A stretch of DNA of 64,000 nt from positions 24,337,160 through 24,401,159 of the forward strand of contig NC_134999.1 in NCBI RefSeq assembly GCF_051020985.1. The letters are read 5' to 3'. This DNA is from Nomia melanderi (taxonomy: Eukaryota; Arthropoda; Insecta; Hymenoptera; Halictidae). Shown here one piece after another: positions 10,801 through 19,956 of the stretch. Every line of letters begins with the position of its first letter. The first letter of the stretch is position 1. Both the position numbers and the translations under genes were made by a program. The notes under the pieces are model-generated. The model was not told where the DNA came from, made no database searches, and saw only the letters and a list, made by a program, of their open reading frames with translations.

Positions 10801-13800
10801 GTACTTTTTACATTTTAGACAGATTTTCTTAGTCTTATTGTTTGCACAATATCTTATTTGGCATGGTTTCTGTTTGCGTGAACCCGTACTTGTATTTGCG
10901 ACGGGTGTTGCTTGATTTTCTTTGCCTAAGTTCTTCTGCCAATCGAAAAAAAAATTCCTGCCTCGAAATTTCTTCTCCCGTGGATTCTTTCTATAAAATC
11001 CATGTGTTTATCCCGGCTAAATCTGGGATATTGAAAAACACCTATAAAGGCCATCTTCGACATTTAGATTTGACCGATTTTACCGAGGCCGATAAGCGAG
11101 CGAGAACTGTAAACGCTTGGAAGTGCCGTAAAGCAATCCCTGAAAGGCACTTTTTGGCTAAAATCATGCTGCAACTGCATTATCTTTCGTTTGCAACGAC
11201 TTTATAGCCTCGGAATCGAGTCTTCGAGAGAATACTATTACAAAAAGATACAAATCGTTCTACCGGTCAAATGACCGGTCGCGGTAGGCAAGGCAGACTA
11301 CAAATTTTTCTCAGAAAATAAACAATAAAAAAGGAGTGAATATTGAAGAATGTTTTACACATATTTTAGGAAAACTCGTGGAGTATAAAGGCGATTCAAT
11401 TACGTCGTCTATAGGAAATTCTAATCGAAATTTAAAAAACAGTCATTCGACTGGTCGCGGTAAGAATAGTGTTAATTATATTGACAGATTTTTAAACATC
11501 GATCGAACGGAAACTTGTAATTTATGAAAAAGGAGAAGGAACTCCATTTTGTAATTTTACTTTGCAATTGTGCGATGTATCTGTAAAATGTTACCGATTT
11601 TAACAATGAAACTACCAGACGAGTAAAACTGATCCACTCCTGATGTCCCCTTTTCGCAATTATTAATTAGATAATAAATGTTTCCCTGGAAAATTGTTAT
11701 AGAAATAGACACTTCAAACAAATTCATTTTACATATAATTGTTTAAAGAGCAAAATCGATGTTAACCAATTCATATTTCCTTTCAATGATCAAATCTTCA
11801 TTTATTTCCATAAACACGCGATTCTCCTTTGATTTCATTTGACTGGTCGCGGTAGGAATAGTGGTAACAGTTAAATAACACAATCCTGTTACAGGGGAGG
11901 GGCCTCTCGAGTGCACGTCCTGTCCCCAGCACTCCATGCTGGAAGGCGGCCTGTGCATGGAGTGTCTCGGCGCGCAGTATTACGACCCCCTGACGCAACT
12001 CTGCAAGAACTGCCACAGCGACTGTCGAAGATGCACGGGCCCCGGTAAATTCAGCTGCGCGGCCTGCTCGCCGCCTCTGCACTTGGACAAGTTAAACAAT
12101 CAGTGTGTACCCTGCTGCACTGGCAACGAGAAGGGGCCGCAGGCTGAAGAGTGTTGCCTCTGTGATCCTGAGACTGGTAATGTCACCTCTAACTTAACAC
12201 ATCGAGCGCGGGATTCTGAGTCTATCACTTGAGCACCGGCCCCGATAATGCGGATTTCTCGACCACTCGTTGATCAGATACAAGCGAATAAAGTCTTAAC
12301 ACTTAGGCGACCTAAAAAGAACTATAACTACAACCTCCTCCATTACCTCCAATTGAACTCATTCAATTGATTCGGTTAGAATCTGTATTTTGTAAAAACA
12401 AGAATTGCAAATAATCCCACTTCAAGACTTACGAAGTCAAAAGAAAAGAGAAATAAAATAAAAGGCAATAGCTAAGTGAAAAGTGAGAGATCTCATTCGG
12501 TTAGCTAAGTGTTAAAAGAAAGTTCGAGGGAATTCAATGGAGTGTATAGGTTTCTCAATGATTTTGGTTGTTCAATGCAGGCGGCTGCAGGAACAGTTCA
12601 CCAGCTGGCAAAAGGCGAGTGCCCGGGACAGAGTTCGTTTCAGCTGACACGTCCATTTCGGAGGTGTACGCACATTACGAGGGAACAGCGAGCGATAAAA
12701 GCGATTCAGCGTCACTGGCCATCACGGCGACCACCACCATAGCCGTGGCCATTTGTCTGGTGTCCGTCGCCTTGTTCGCGACTATCTTCATCGCTCTTCA
12801 GGTGTGTATCGATTACTGGATTCGTATCAACCCTTTGCGCGCGAGTGTCTTTTCTGCGAGATGAAATTTTTTTTGGAAGACTAAGTTGCAGGCAAATGAT
12901 GTAATTTTTGAAGAGATCACATAGTTTCCTTGTTTTTATGTTAATTAAGCAATTTATGTGTAATTCAGCTTCATCTGCTGAAGATTTTATTAATGTTGTA
13001 TTATTAATATTGGTTTATTAATATTGTATATAAAATTTTATAATTTTGGTATATCAAAGTAAACGGTGACTAGATTTCAATAGACAACATTCTTTTGAAA
13101 CAAGTTAAGAAACAAAGTAATTATTTTACACAAAGCTTAATATTGTATATAAAATTTTACAATCTTGGTATATCAAAGCAAACGATGACTAACAGTCACC
13201 TCTCAAGGATCAACAGAACTTTGCATATAAGAGCTAAGAAGGCACAGAAATGTTCCTAAATTTCATTCACTGATAATTAGCAATAAAGAAAGAGAAGATC
13301 ATGTTCATCAAGTTTGTAAATCTTAATAGAAACAAAACCTTGAAAATACTTAGCTTTAACCCTTGGAAATCTTCCATTAGAAATATTCAACATTTTTCAA
13401 TAGACAATATTCTTTTGAAACGATAAGTCAAGAAAGAAAGTAATTATTTCAATATTCCACAAACTTCTGGATTACACAAAACTTAATATTGTGTATAAGA
13501 CTATCATTTTGAGTCATCTCTGAAGGATCGACAGAACAGATCACATAAAATCAAACAAGAAGGCATAGAAATGTTCCTAAATTTGATGTTCATCAAGTTT
13601 GATTGTAGATCTCAATAGAATCAAAACCTTGAAAATACTTAGCTTTAACCCTTGGAAATCTTCCATTAGAAATATTTAACATTCTTTTGAAACAAGAAAC
13701 AAAGTAATTTTACACGAATCTCAATATTGCATAAGACTATCATATTGAGTCACTCTGAAGGATCAACAGAACAGATCACACAAGATCTACCAAGAAGCCC

Positions 13801-13965
13801 CAGAAAGTCTAAATTACCCAACGATTAAACTGTAGCCACTTCTATGTCCATTCATAGACGATGTCGAGTAGAAGAGAAGCGAACAAGGGTTACACGCAGC
13901 TGGCGATGAGGGTGGAACCTCCGGACGATGTTGACGCGGACGACACGACGGAGCTGATGACCTAG
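1157..13965 (+). CDS. Fur2: Furin-like protease 2, 3' ten exons (5' part lies left of the window)
   Basis: Spliced CDS: 1157-1822, 2883-3099, 4416-4881, 6991-7178, 7675-7923, 9119-9587, 10333-10532, 11895-12176, 12581-12801, 13858-13965; 3066 nt, 1021 residues and stop TAG. Family knowledge: a Golgi/cell-surface subtilisin-type proprotein convertase cutting after paired basic residues. Seen: oxyanion motif WASGNGG (Asn 15 of the fragment), active-site GTSASAP (Ser 95), a P domain (about 170-310), a Ser-rich linker, about ten furin-type CxxC..C..C repeats (about 400-910), a hydrophobic helix (about 958-985) and a 36-residue tail with YTQL and an acidic run ending TELMT. The ten Cys-rich repeats, membrane anchor and sorting tail fit insect Fur2 and PC5B/PACE4-type convertases better than Fur1. 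Catalytic Asp and His, prodomain and signal peptide are not in the window. Fur2 versus another long convertase is the main naming uncertainty. Confidence 0.93.
1959..2158. mobile_element. TTAA-flanked MITE, family A (intact 200-bp copy)
   Basis: Terminal inverted repeats CCCTTTGCGGACGAA and TTCGTCCGCAAAGGG are flanked on both sides by TTAA (1955-1958, 2159-2162). TTAA target duplication and CCC ends are the signature of piggyBac-type elements. No ORF, so non-autonomous. The rest of the intron (1823-2882) is AT-rich; near 2535-2556 it carries one end (GAGTTCAAAGGGTTA) of a second element. Confidence 0.88.
2883..3099 (+). CDS. Fur2: Fur2 exon: P domain core
   Basis: Starts phase 0 after ATAACAG and ends phase 1 at CCAG|GCAAGT, a GC donor rather than GT. 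Encodes the P-domain strand block TSPMGTTSTLL and the DGRWTLQI motif. The position usually occupied by RGD in convertase P domains reads RGN (PRGNLRL). Confidence 0.93.
3100..4415 (+). other. Fur2 GC-AG intron, otherwise repeat-derived AT-rich sequence
   Basis: The intron starts GCAAGT and ends TTGCAG. Inside, TTAACACTAAAACTACTGAGC at 3781 is one end of a family C MITE and TTAACCCTTGACC at about 3606 resembles another element end. No other feature seen. Confidence 0.75.
4416..4881 (+). CDS. Fur2: Fur2 exon: end of P domain, linker, first Cys-rich repeat
   Basis: The split Gly codon joins the preceding exon to ILKKWQLIFYGTATNP, the last P-domain strand. A roughly 110-residue Ser/Gly/Pro-rich linker follows, then the first, degenerate furin repeat (CDPQCDPQGC). 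Ends phase 2 at AA|GTGAGT. Confidence 0.92.
5035..5280. repeat. AT-rich short tandem repeat (TTAGTAAATATC type)
   Basis: About 20 imperfect copies of a 12-18 bp AT motif (cttagtaaatat). The reverse complement of the same motif lies at about 36685-36790 in an HMMR intron, forming one edge of the inverted Fur2/HMMR duplication. Confidence 0.85.
5458..5636. mobile_element. TTAA-flanked MITE, family C variant (copy within the duplication)
   Basis: Ends CACTAGATTCAC and GTAAATCTAGTG, with TTAA on both sides (5454-5457, 5637-5640), 179 bp. An element of the same length is at 36329-36507 in HMMR, so insertion predates the duplication. Confidence 0.82.
5764..5893 (-). pseudogene. Duplicated HMMR exon (exon 7 copy), frame broken
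   Basis: Minus-strand copy of the HMMR exon at 36068-36201. The acceptor (CTTAG) is retained, as is the coding block ELDRAETELAEKKEELRA, with one Leu-to-Val change. The copy lacks 4 bp after the EMV codons, so it is 130 nt against 134 and would shift frame if spliced at the matching AG|GTAC donor. No other HMMR exon is found nearby, so it is a dead or antisense fragment within Fur2. Confidence 0.9.
6759..6966. mobile_element. TTAA-flanked MITE, family C
   Basis: Ends CACTAGAACTAAG and CTAGTTCTAGCG with TTAA at 6755-6758 and 6967-6970, 208 bp. It lies against the 3' splice site of the Fur2 exon at 6991. Confidence 0.82.
6991..7178 (+). CDS. Fur2: Fur2 exon: furin-like repeat 2
   Basis: Starts with one base completing an Asn codon after ATTTCAG and ends phase 1 at GAGA|GTAAGC. 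Contains CWPCHESCEICAG and the repeat end CPEGYYE. A TTAA-flanked MITE (6759-6966) ends about 24 bp upstream, so the branch-point region sits inside or against the element. Confidence 0.93.
7179..7674 (+). other. Fur2 intron with internal duplication
   Basis: A block around 7311-7355 (aaacttacttaaacttttcttttg, then cacaaaaacaaacgtt) recurs around 7467-7515, a local direct duplication of about 150 bp. The rest is unremarkable until a GC-rich stretch at 7560-7660. Confidence 0.6.
7675..7923 (+). CDS. Fur2: Fur2 exon: furin-like repeats 3 and 4
   Basis: Phase 1 to phase 1. Repeat cores CVPCEANCASCQD and CAPCHSSCETCNG. Acceptor is TTTTCAG, donor AATG|GTAAGT. Confidence 0.94.
7924..9118 (+). other. 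Fur2 intron with GC-rich minisatellite (about 8090-8320)
   Basis: Imperfect units of about 36 bp built around GTTGACTG(T/C)(T/C)CC and (A/T)CTGG recur from about 8090 to 8320. A GC-rich segment follows to about 8590, then ordinary AT-rich intron. The long open frames here come from the repeat's GC content and match no family I recognise. Confidence 0.6.
9119..9587 (+). CDS. Fur2: Fur2 exon: furin-like repeats 5 to 7
   Basis: Phase 1 start (Gly codon split) and phase 2 end at CAAGG|GTGAGT. Repeat cores CVPCPPGCATCAT, CKPCHTSCKTCAG and CVLCLHTCKTCVS. The acceptor AATCCCAG gives the only continuous join with the preceding exon. Confidence 0.93.
9588..10332 (+). other. Fur2 intron: dispersed repeat and element end
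   Basis: Near 9765-9790 is an element end (TAGAGTTCAAAGGGTTAA, family B). 9835-10015 matches the repeat units at 13070-13760 (blocks ACCTTGAAAATACTTAG and TTTTCAATAGACAACATTC). Confidence 0.65.
10333..10532 (+). CDS. Fur2: Fur2 exon: furin-like repeat 8 and start of 9
   Basis: Phase 2 start after CTGTGCAG and phase 1 end at AAAG|GTACAG. Contains CAKCYLSCNTCSG and CQKCHHYCRTCKG. The following intron holds a piggyBac-like element. Confidence 0.92.
10616..11471 (-). mobile_element. piggyBac-like element remnant A (transposase 3' fragment) in a Fur2 intron
   Basis: On the minus strand 10863-10741 reads a Cys-rich tail with spaced pairs (CQIRYC, ICLKCKK, CTIDKPICKKCGE, then stop), the zinc-binding C-terminus of piggyBac transposases. 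Upstream (to about 11046) lies the block LAGINTWIL followed by TAG (10993-10991) and STGEEISRQ in another frame, so the gene is broken by a stop and a frameshift. Only the 3' part is present. The right end (CAGTCATTCGACTGG ... GAATAGTG) abuts TTAA at 11472-11475; the left end near 10616-10645 is eroded. Confidence 0.85.
11836..11863. repeat. Solo piggyBac-like terminal repeat
   Basis: CATTTGACTGGTCGCGGTAG then GAATAGTG, the same terminus as elements A and B. It is followed by GTAA rather than TTAA and lies about 30 bp upstream of a Fur2 exon. Confidence 0.75.
11895..12176 (+). CDS. Fur2: Fur2 exon: last furin-like repeats and juxtamembrane Cys cluster
   Basis: Phase 1 at both ends, with acceptor TGTTACAG and donor ACTG|GTAATG. 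Contains CKNCHSDCRRCTG and a dense CVPCCTG / ECCLC cluster typical of the end of the Cys-rich region. Confidence 0.92.
12581..12801 (+). CDS. Fur2: Fur2 exon: stem and transmembrane helix
   Basis: After GGCRNSSPAGKRR and a Ser/Thr/Asp-rich stem it encodes about 28 uncharged residues (IAVAICLVSVALFATIFIAL), a type I membrane anchor. Ends phase 0 at CAG|GTGTGT. Confidence 0.9.
12802..13857 (+). repeat. Fur2 last intron: degraded MITE and about 300-bp repeat units
   Basis: 12829-12990 is the left part of a family A MITE (CAACCCTTTGCG, then GCGAGATGAAAT). From about 13070 to 13800 three units of roughly 180-310 bp share ACCTTGAAAATACTTAGC, CTTGGAAATCTTCCATTAG and CTGAAGGATC; a related unit lies in another Fur2 intron at 9835. 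Confidence 0.7.
13858..13965 (+). CDS. Fur2: Fur2 last exon: cytoplasmic tail and stop
   Basis: Phase 0 start after TTCATAG gives a 35-residue tail with a membrane-proximal basic patch (SSRREANK), a YTQL tyrosine-type (YxxPhi) endocytic/TGN sorting signal and an acidic stretch (PPDDVDADD), then TAG at 13963-13965. This layout matches known furin-family tails. The acceptor has a modest pyrimidine tract, so the exact join is slightly less certain than the others. Confidence 0.82.
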   Translation, partial: TMSSRREANKGYTQLAMRVEPPDDVDADDTTELMT

Positions 13966-15200
13966 ACCCACAAATCAAGCCCAGCGATGACAGGACCTCT
14001 CGTCAAAGAGTTTGACGAAGGTCGACCAGTCCCGATCACGACAGATCGACGCGTTTGCGTGGCGTCCACAGCCGAAGAGCGGTCCAAGTGATTCGTGGCA
14101 GAACAGGAAGGATTACCAGCAACCAGCCGAAGAGAACATAAGGTATATAAATCGAAGAGGAGGAATCCGTTCGAGGAAACAACGCAGAGAGGACAAAGGA
14201 ACAAGAAAATTCGAAACGTGATAGTAAACTTTCTTTTCGCACTGTACGAAGTGTGGCTGTTCACTTAATTGATAGTGCGGTTGCGTGCGCGTCCGTGTGA
14301 ATGGTGAACGAGATGTCTAGGTGCGAGTCTTTTCCGAGCGGTCAGGCGCGTCGCTGATCCTTTCGAACGCCGAATAACTGCGATGGAACACGAGAGCGAG
14401 CGAGCGAGAAGGGTAACGGACATTATAAAGTGCCTGATCCACAACACCCTCACGACCGCGCTTCCGTCTGCCCATTTTTACAACCTTTTATCAGGACCAC
14501 GTCGAGCGACCGAGCAAATCGCGTCTCGATCGGCGATATCAGGGGAACCGGACCGCGGATGTGTCGTTCAGCTTCGAAATTCGTTGGTTCGTTCGGACGT
14601 ATTAATAGAAAGTATTCATTAACGTTACACTATGGGAAAATGGTAGCGATAGGGGGCGGAAATAGGAAGACGGAAACGGCGAACGGGAAATCGACGGTAC
14701 GGATAGAGTAGACACCTTTCCCCTCGCGACAGAGTTTGTACAGATTCGTTCTCGCGCGGCGAGCGGCCCGACGCGTGTATTCAGTCATTCCGTCATTTTC
14801 AGTCAGCGAATGTGCATTTTTATAACTGTTTGTTGTTATTGCTGCATTGTCTATGTGTTTTGTTTTGTTTAGTGGACTACGTGTTTTCGCGTTCCTCCCG
14901 CTTCGTTCTTTGTTTTATCAAATGGGGGAAAATGATGATGATGTAACGGGGTTGAGAGAGGAATCAGAGATTGGAGGATAGGAAACGAATTCTAACGCGA
15001 TCGACACGCGAAAGCAGTGAATCGGTACCTTCAGGAGCTACTGTCCGCGCCTACCGTGTGAATATTGAATTTCTCCTCGTGATTTGATATAAAGCTATTA
15101 TTGTACTTTTATGATGAACGCGATTATAAATATATACATATATACATATATATATATATCTATATACACACATACTCAGGCGTTTAAATATATTCTGAGT
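13966..15200 (+). other. Probable Fur2 3' UTR, GC-richer than surroundings
   Basis: Directly follows the Fur2 stop. Moderately GC-rich without a supported ORF, ending in a TATACATA microsatellite (about 15128-15172). No clear AATAAA is seen before about 15470, so the transcript end is unknown. Confidence 0.45.
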
Positions 15201-15454
15201 TCGTGTTCCCATTGAATTGTCATTGCTGCGTTTCCCGCTTCACTGTCTCCATTTATCCACAGCGCTGCCTGCTCTCGTCGTCAGCTGAGGTAAATACCTT
15301 TTTAATTATTTGTCGTTGCGGATATGTATATTTAACTGTTTATCTTGAAAGTGGCATTCATTCTTTGAAAGTTGTGAAGTTTTTTGAAGATTAGTTGTAA
15401 TTGTTAGAATTCTAGGTAATGTTTTTTTAATGGTTTCTTTGTCTTTGTTAAGGG

Positions 15455-15765
15455 TTGAGCCACTTTCAAAATAAACTGTTCAATATGATTGATTTAACAC
15501 AGATTTGTAAGCTGGTTTTGTTGGAATAGGGAAGCAACTGTTAACTGTTGAAGACTAAAACGCATTTTTGTGAAGAGTAACTAGTATTGCCAGAATATGA
15601 TGGTCTCTTCATCTTTCTTTAGAAGATTGAGCCACTTTCAAGATAAACTGTTCAATATGCTTGTATTTATCACAGATTTGTAAGCTTTTGTTATAATAGA
15701 GAAGCAATTGTTAACTGTTGAAGAGTAAAACGCATTTTTGTGGAGAGCAACTAGTATTGCATTTT
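15455..15765. repeat. Tandem duplication, about 172-bp unit
   Basis: TTGAGCCACTTTCAA begins both copies (15455, 15627), and both end near ACGCATTTTTGTG then GAGCAACTAGTATTGC. Intergenic. Confidence 0.8.
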
Positions 15766-17984
15766 TCTAGTTTTCTAACGCCTTCGATGGCATTTGAAGG
15801 TAGAGAAAATATTTGTATTAAAGTATCGAAGATTTGGAACAGACATGTAATCGAAATTAAACATTGCAATTTACAAGAATGAAGATGTTTACAAGATACA
15901 ACAGATTTTGGTAGTTCAAGTAAGTTTGGTAGTTAAATCAAATTTTGAAGAATAATCTGTATAATTTAGGTATAGCTCAGATTATCAGTCACTCGAAAAT
16001 TTTTCCATCATCCTGCTCTCAATTTCCAAATCGTGCAAAGGAGATTTCACGATAGAAATCGGTATCAGAAATTAGAGAGCATTGCCAGCATGTTTACAAT
16101 CTTACAAATCAAAATCTTAAGTGCCAACCGATTCACTTCACACGTTCGTCATCGAGTTCCGCGTACTTGTTCCGAGTTCTGCGATTTTTCAGTTCGAAAC
16201 CGGACAGAGCCGGAATAAAAATCGTGATATATCGAGTCCCGTTGAAGGGGAGACGCGACGTTTCTTTGCGTTTCCTGATGCACGAAGAAGCTGTTGAGAC
16301 GAGTGAAAAATCGAGGATTATACTCCGAGCAAAGCTATGATTTATAGATCCGCGCGGCGTCATGATTCACCGTCTGCTCTAGGTTTTGCCGGTATTTCGT
16401 CATCGCGTCGAAATATCCCGATGCATTAATCACCGGGCCATTTCGACAGATGACGAAGCGTCGAATTTGCCACTTAAATATGCATGCGGCCCTACGCTAC
16501 ATTAATTCCATATACGCGGGGAAATGAATTACTCGAACGCCATTACGTCGGTAATGGATTCTATTACGTCGCGCCGCTTTCTTTTATCTATCCGTCACGG
16601 TTAGACAACCAACAATTGACAATATTGTTGCGCGATTGATGGCCGATGGGCAACGACGTAATCGTGTTAATCCATTAGGCCTCCGCGAAATGTCGGATAG
16701 TCGAATATTGATTGATGGCAACGTCTAACAGTCGAATGTCAGATGTGCAAGAAACACAATATGCAGTATTGTTGATAATATAATCAAGGAATTTTTCTAA
16801 TAAATTCACGGAGAATAATTAATCTTTAACTCGAAATATTCGACGCCGACACAGTGCGGCGTAATGGCCGCTCGCCGGGCGAAACTCGGTAACTTCACGC
16901 TGGAACTTCGAAATTCAGCCATTTTGCAATCTATTTTGCAAGTATTTTGATCTAATTACTCGGTAGATCTAGTATTGATGGAAAATTGTAAGGATTTGAC
17001 CTTACACCAACAAATGTCGACGTTTCGAGATGAAATGTTCGCATTTCGGAGACTAAATCGCAAACAAATGATATAATTATTCCAACAGCGAGATATCGAT
17101 GCATAGTTTCCTTCTTTAATTACTGAAGCAATTATATAATTTAGCTTCGTCTGCTGAAGATGCTAAAACTTCTTACTTTCCGAATCGAACATAATAAACC
17201 TTATGAATGATTGAATCATCTATCCAATTCTCGTTTCGCAATTTTTAAACAGGTTTCTTAACGTTAACAGATACTTCATTGCTACTTCAACTCTTCGTCG
17301 AACGCAGTATCGGCTAAAGCAGTTGGAACAGCGAATTTCCCGACGAATTCCTGCTAATTCGCAGCAAATTACGTCGAAAGGAACGGCTTATACTAAATCC
17401 CCCGAAAATAATCACAACTAATGACGCCGGGGTAGATTACACGGTGTTAAAGAAGCTATACTGCACACGTTACAACCGACGATCGACGTCAAGGGAGGCC
17501 CTGATATATGTCGCGCCGATATACCGATCGAGATAACGGGTTCCCCGATAAATTCGGTAACGATAATTCGTGCGCCCCTACTTTTATCAGGCTGTGCGTC
17601 GTAGCGTAAGCGGATATCGTAAATTCGTAAAGGCAAATCCCACTTGCTGCGCGCATGTGCGACGGTTTTATCGCCGTATCACTTTAATTATATCGGCCGC
17701 GACTATCCTGCGTCAATCTGCTCCAATTTTCGATCTGTATCTGCGAAAATTATTCTTCTATAGAACTTTCTAATCTTCTCGATAGAGATATTTTGGGTAG
17801 CTTAATTGACTTATAATTCAGTTTGGGCAAAGTCACCTTTCGTTTCTCGAATAATTTATACTTTTCAGCTTTAATAAAAAGTAAGCAATAATTGACTTTC
17901 TGAAATTTCTCAGAGAAACTCCAAGAGTCTATTGAGAATTAAATCAAATTCTTCAACAATTACTCAGAGAAACATCTGTCTTAA

Positions 17985-18201
17985 CACTAGAACTACCGAG
18001 TACTTAATACAATTAATATGCAATTTCTGTACAAATTGTAACAGTAGATTATTTTCAGTTTCTTCAGACATTCATTGGAGTATTCAAATGAAACTATTTA
18101 TTTTCAAAATAATTTCGAATATTCAATGCTTCAAAGATGTCAATAATTGCTAAACAAAAGAATCGAAACTAGTCATTTTGACTGTTACGGTAGTTCTACT
18201 G
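17985..18201. mobile_element. TTAA-flanked MITE, family C
   Basis: Ends CACTAGAACTACCGAG and GGTAGTTCTACTG with TTAA at 17981-17984 and 18202-18205, 217 bp. Its interior (AGATTATTTTCAGTTTCTTC) recurs at about 38300 in HMMR. Confidence 0.83.
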
Positions 18202-18464
18202 TTAACAATTGCAAAAGGAAGAAATAAGGAACATTTTCACTCTAGTTTTAGTGTCAATTCGTCACCCTCCAAGCAAATTGAACATTAAGGAAAACTGAGT
18301 TCCCACAATTTAGAAACACCCTGTATAACTAAAGCAATACATGACTTGTATCTCAATAATATCAAACAAGGCAAACTGAAATATTTTTCAAACTTACACA
18401 TTTTTCAAAAACAAAACCTATACTTCCTCAAAACATTCGCTGTATTCAACTGAAAGAAAATTAA

Positions 18465-18875
18465 CCCTTTGCGGACGAACGTCGAAATTTCGAGATGAAA
18501 CGTTCAAATTAGGAATACTAAATCGCAAACAAATGATTCAATTACTCGAATGCCCAGTCAAATTGAATTACTATAGTTCATTCAATAAAACGACGATTAT
18601 TTGAAAACATTTCTATATTATACATAATGTTACCTGATACGGTGACATTCAGCTGGATGATGCAATAATAATAATAATGCAATTCAATCAAATGATTTAA
18701 TACCATATCTCTTCCATTTTGTATATTTTGCTGTACGAAATCATGCGGCATTCAACGTGTTAATTACTCGAACAGCAAGATTAGCATGTAGTTTCTGTTT
18801 TCGCTATTACATAAGCAATTAACGTATAATTTAGCTTCATCCGTTGATTTTCTACATAAGAATCTTCGTCAAGGG
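18465..18875. mobile_element. Family A MITE interrupted by a second insertion
   Basis: Outer ends CCCTTTGCGGACGAA and TTCGTCAAGGG with TTAA on both sides (18461-18464, 18876-18879). The element is split by about 220 bp between two copies of AATTACTCGAA (about 18540-18550 and 18762-18772), suggesting a nested insertion with an 11-bp direct repeat. The inserted segment has a relative at about 44470-44570. Confidence 0.75.
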
Positions 18876-19914
18876 TTAACCCCATAGGCAGCAAGAAATA
18901 GCTTATTCCGTCAAATTTCTTCTTCCTCCGAAGCATTTCACTAGCGGAGCAATCGGAGGCAGCTTAAAATTCGAAAATTTCATCCATTTCCTCCGGCCGC
19001 CATGCCGTACGAACCAAGAAGCCGATTAGACGCGCCGTAATAAAGGAGAATCGAACGCTTTATTAGGTACATCGCGGAGAAGTAACAGAATTCCGGCGGA
19101 AAAGTGAACGGGACGCGATCAGATCGGAAGCAACTTTTAAAGATACGAAATAAGGAGCAGGCAATTCAAAGGGGCGGCCGCCGCGCTCGCGGTAAAAGGA
19201 AGCGGAGCATTATTGGCCGTATCCGAGATAATGCGACCCTTTAAATTCTTTCGCGACTGAAATTGCAGCTTCCCGGCTCGCCGCTAAATTCGAGTACGTT
19301 TCTTATTGATTTATTAGGGAAATGAAAGGTAACTTTAGCCACTCTACGCGCAATGGCGTCTGCGAGTGCGCCATTTTGTCGGCCTCTCCGAGACGTGAAA
19401 TGGATGTTCGAAAGTGCTTTGAATTTATTGCTTTATGTTACTTAATTATTGTCCGTTTGGATGTTATTTGGATGGTCCGTGTTTTGAATTTATTGCTTTA
19501 TGTTAATTATTGTCCATTGACATACATTGCAATGCAAATTTTAAAGGAAATGTTCCGTTTGGTTAATTAAACTTTTTCGAATATGAGAAATCAGTGAATG
19601 CAAATTAGTTTGAGGTGTTACTGTTAACAGGTTTATCTTGCTGAATGACAGCGTTATTCGACGTCATGTTCCGAATACTAAATACTATGTAAATCATTCA
19701 CAGCAAGAAATCAGGCCTAAGTATTAATATATGCACTTAGATAGTGACAAATGCACAATAGAACCTCAGGCTGCTTATTTAAATCTCTGCGTAAAGTGGT
19801 TTTTAATGATTTTTTATCAATAGTTCTCGGTCCGATGGTCAGGTTTAATCGAATCAGTATAAATGGTACTCAGCGAAGAATTCGTCGTGATTTCCGGAAG
19901 AATCTTCCGAGTGT

Positions 19915-19933
19915 AAACAAGATCCGAGTTATA
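19915..19933 (+). promoter_or_regulatory. Conserved leader element of SRD5A3 copy 1
   Basis: AAACAAGATCCGAGTTATA is identical to 24581-24599 upstream of copy 2 and lies 24-50 bp before each start codon, inside otherwise diverged sequence. Probably 5' UTR or core promoter retained after the duplication. Confidence 0.55.
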
Positions 19934-19956
19934 AGTCCATAATATTTCGTTCGAAG

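Larger units (their letters stand above)
15766..19956. other. Intergenic region between Fur2 and SRD5A3 copy 1
   Basis: No supported gene. It holds family A and C MITEs (17000-17165 degraded, 17985-18201, 18465-18875) and a GC-richer stretch at 16130-16720 and 18900-19330. The open frames read in it lack splice-compatible partners or recognisable domains. Confidence 0.6.

Noticed and set aside
10842..11207. 121-codon plus-strand open frame
   Set aside because: It is the antisense shadow of the piggyBac-like transposase fragment read on the minus strand; the same applies to 59369-59590.
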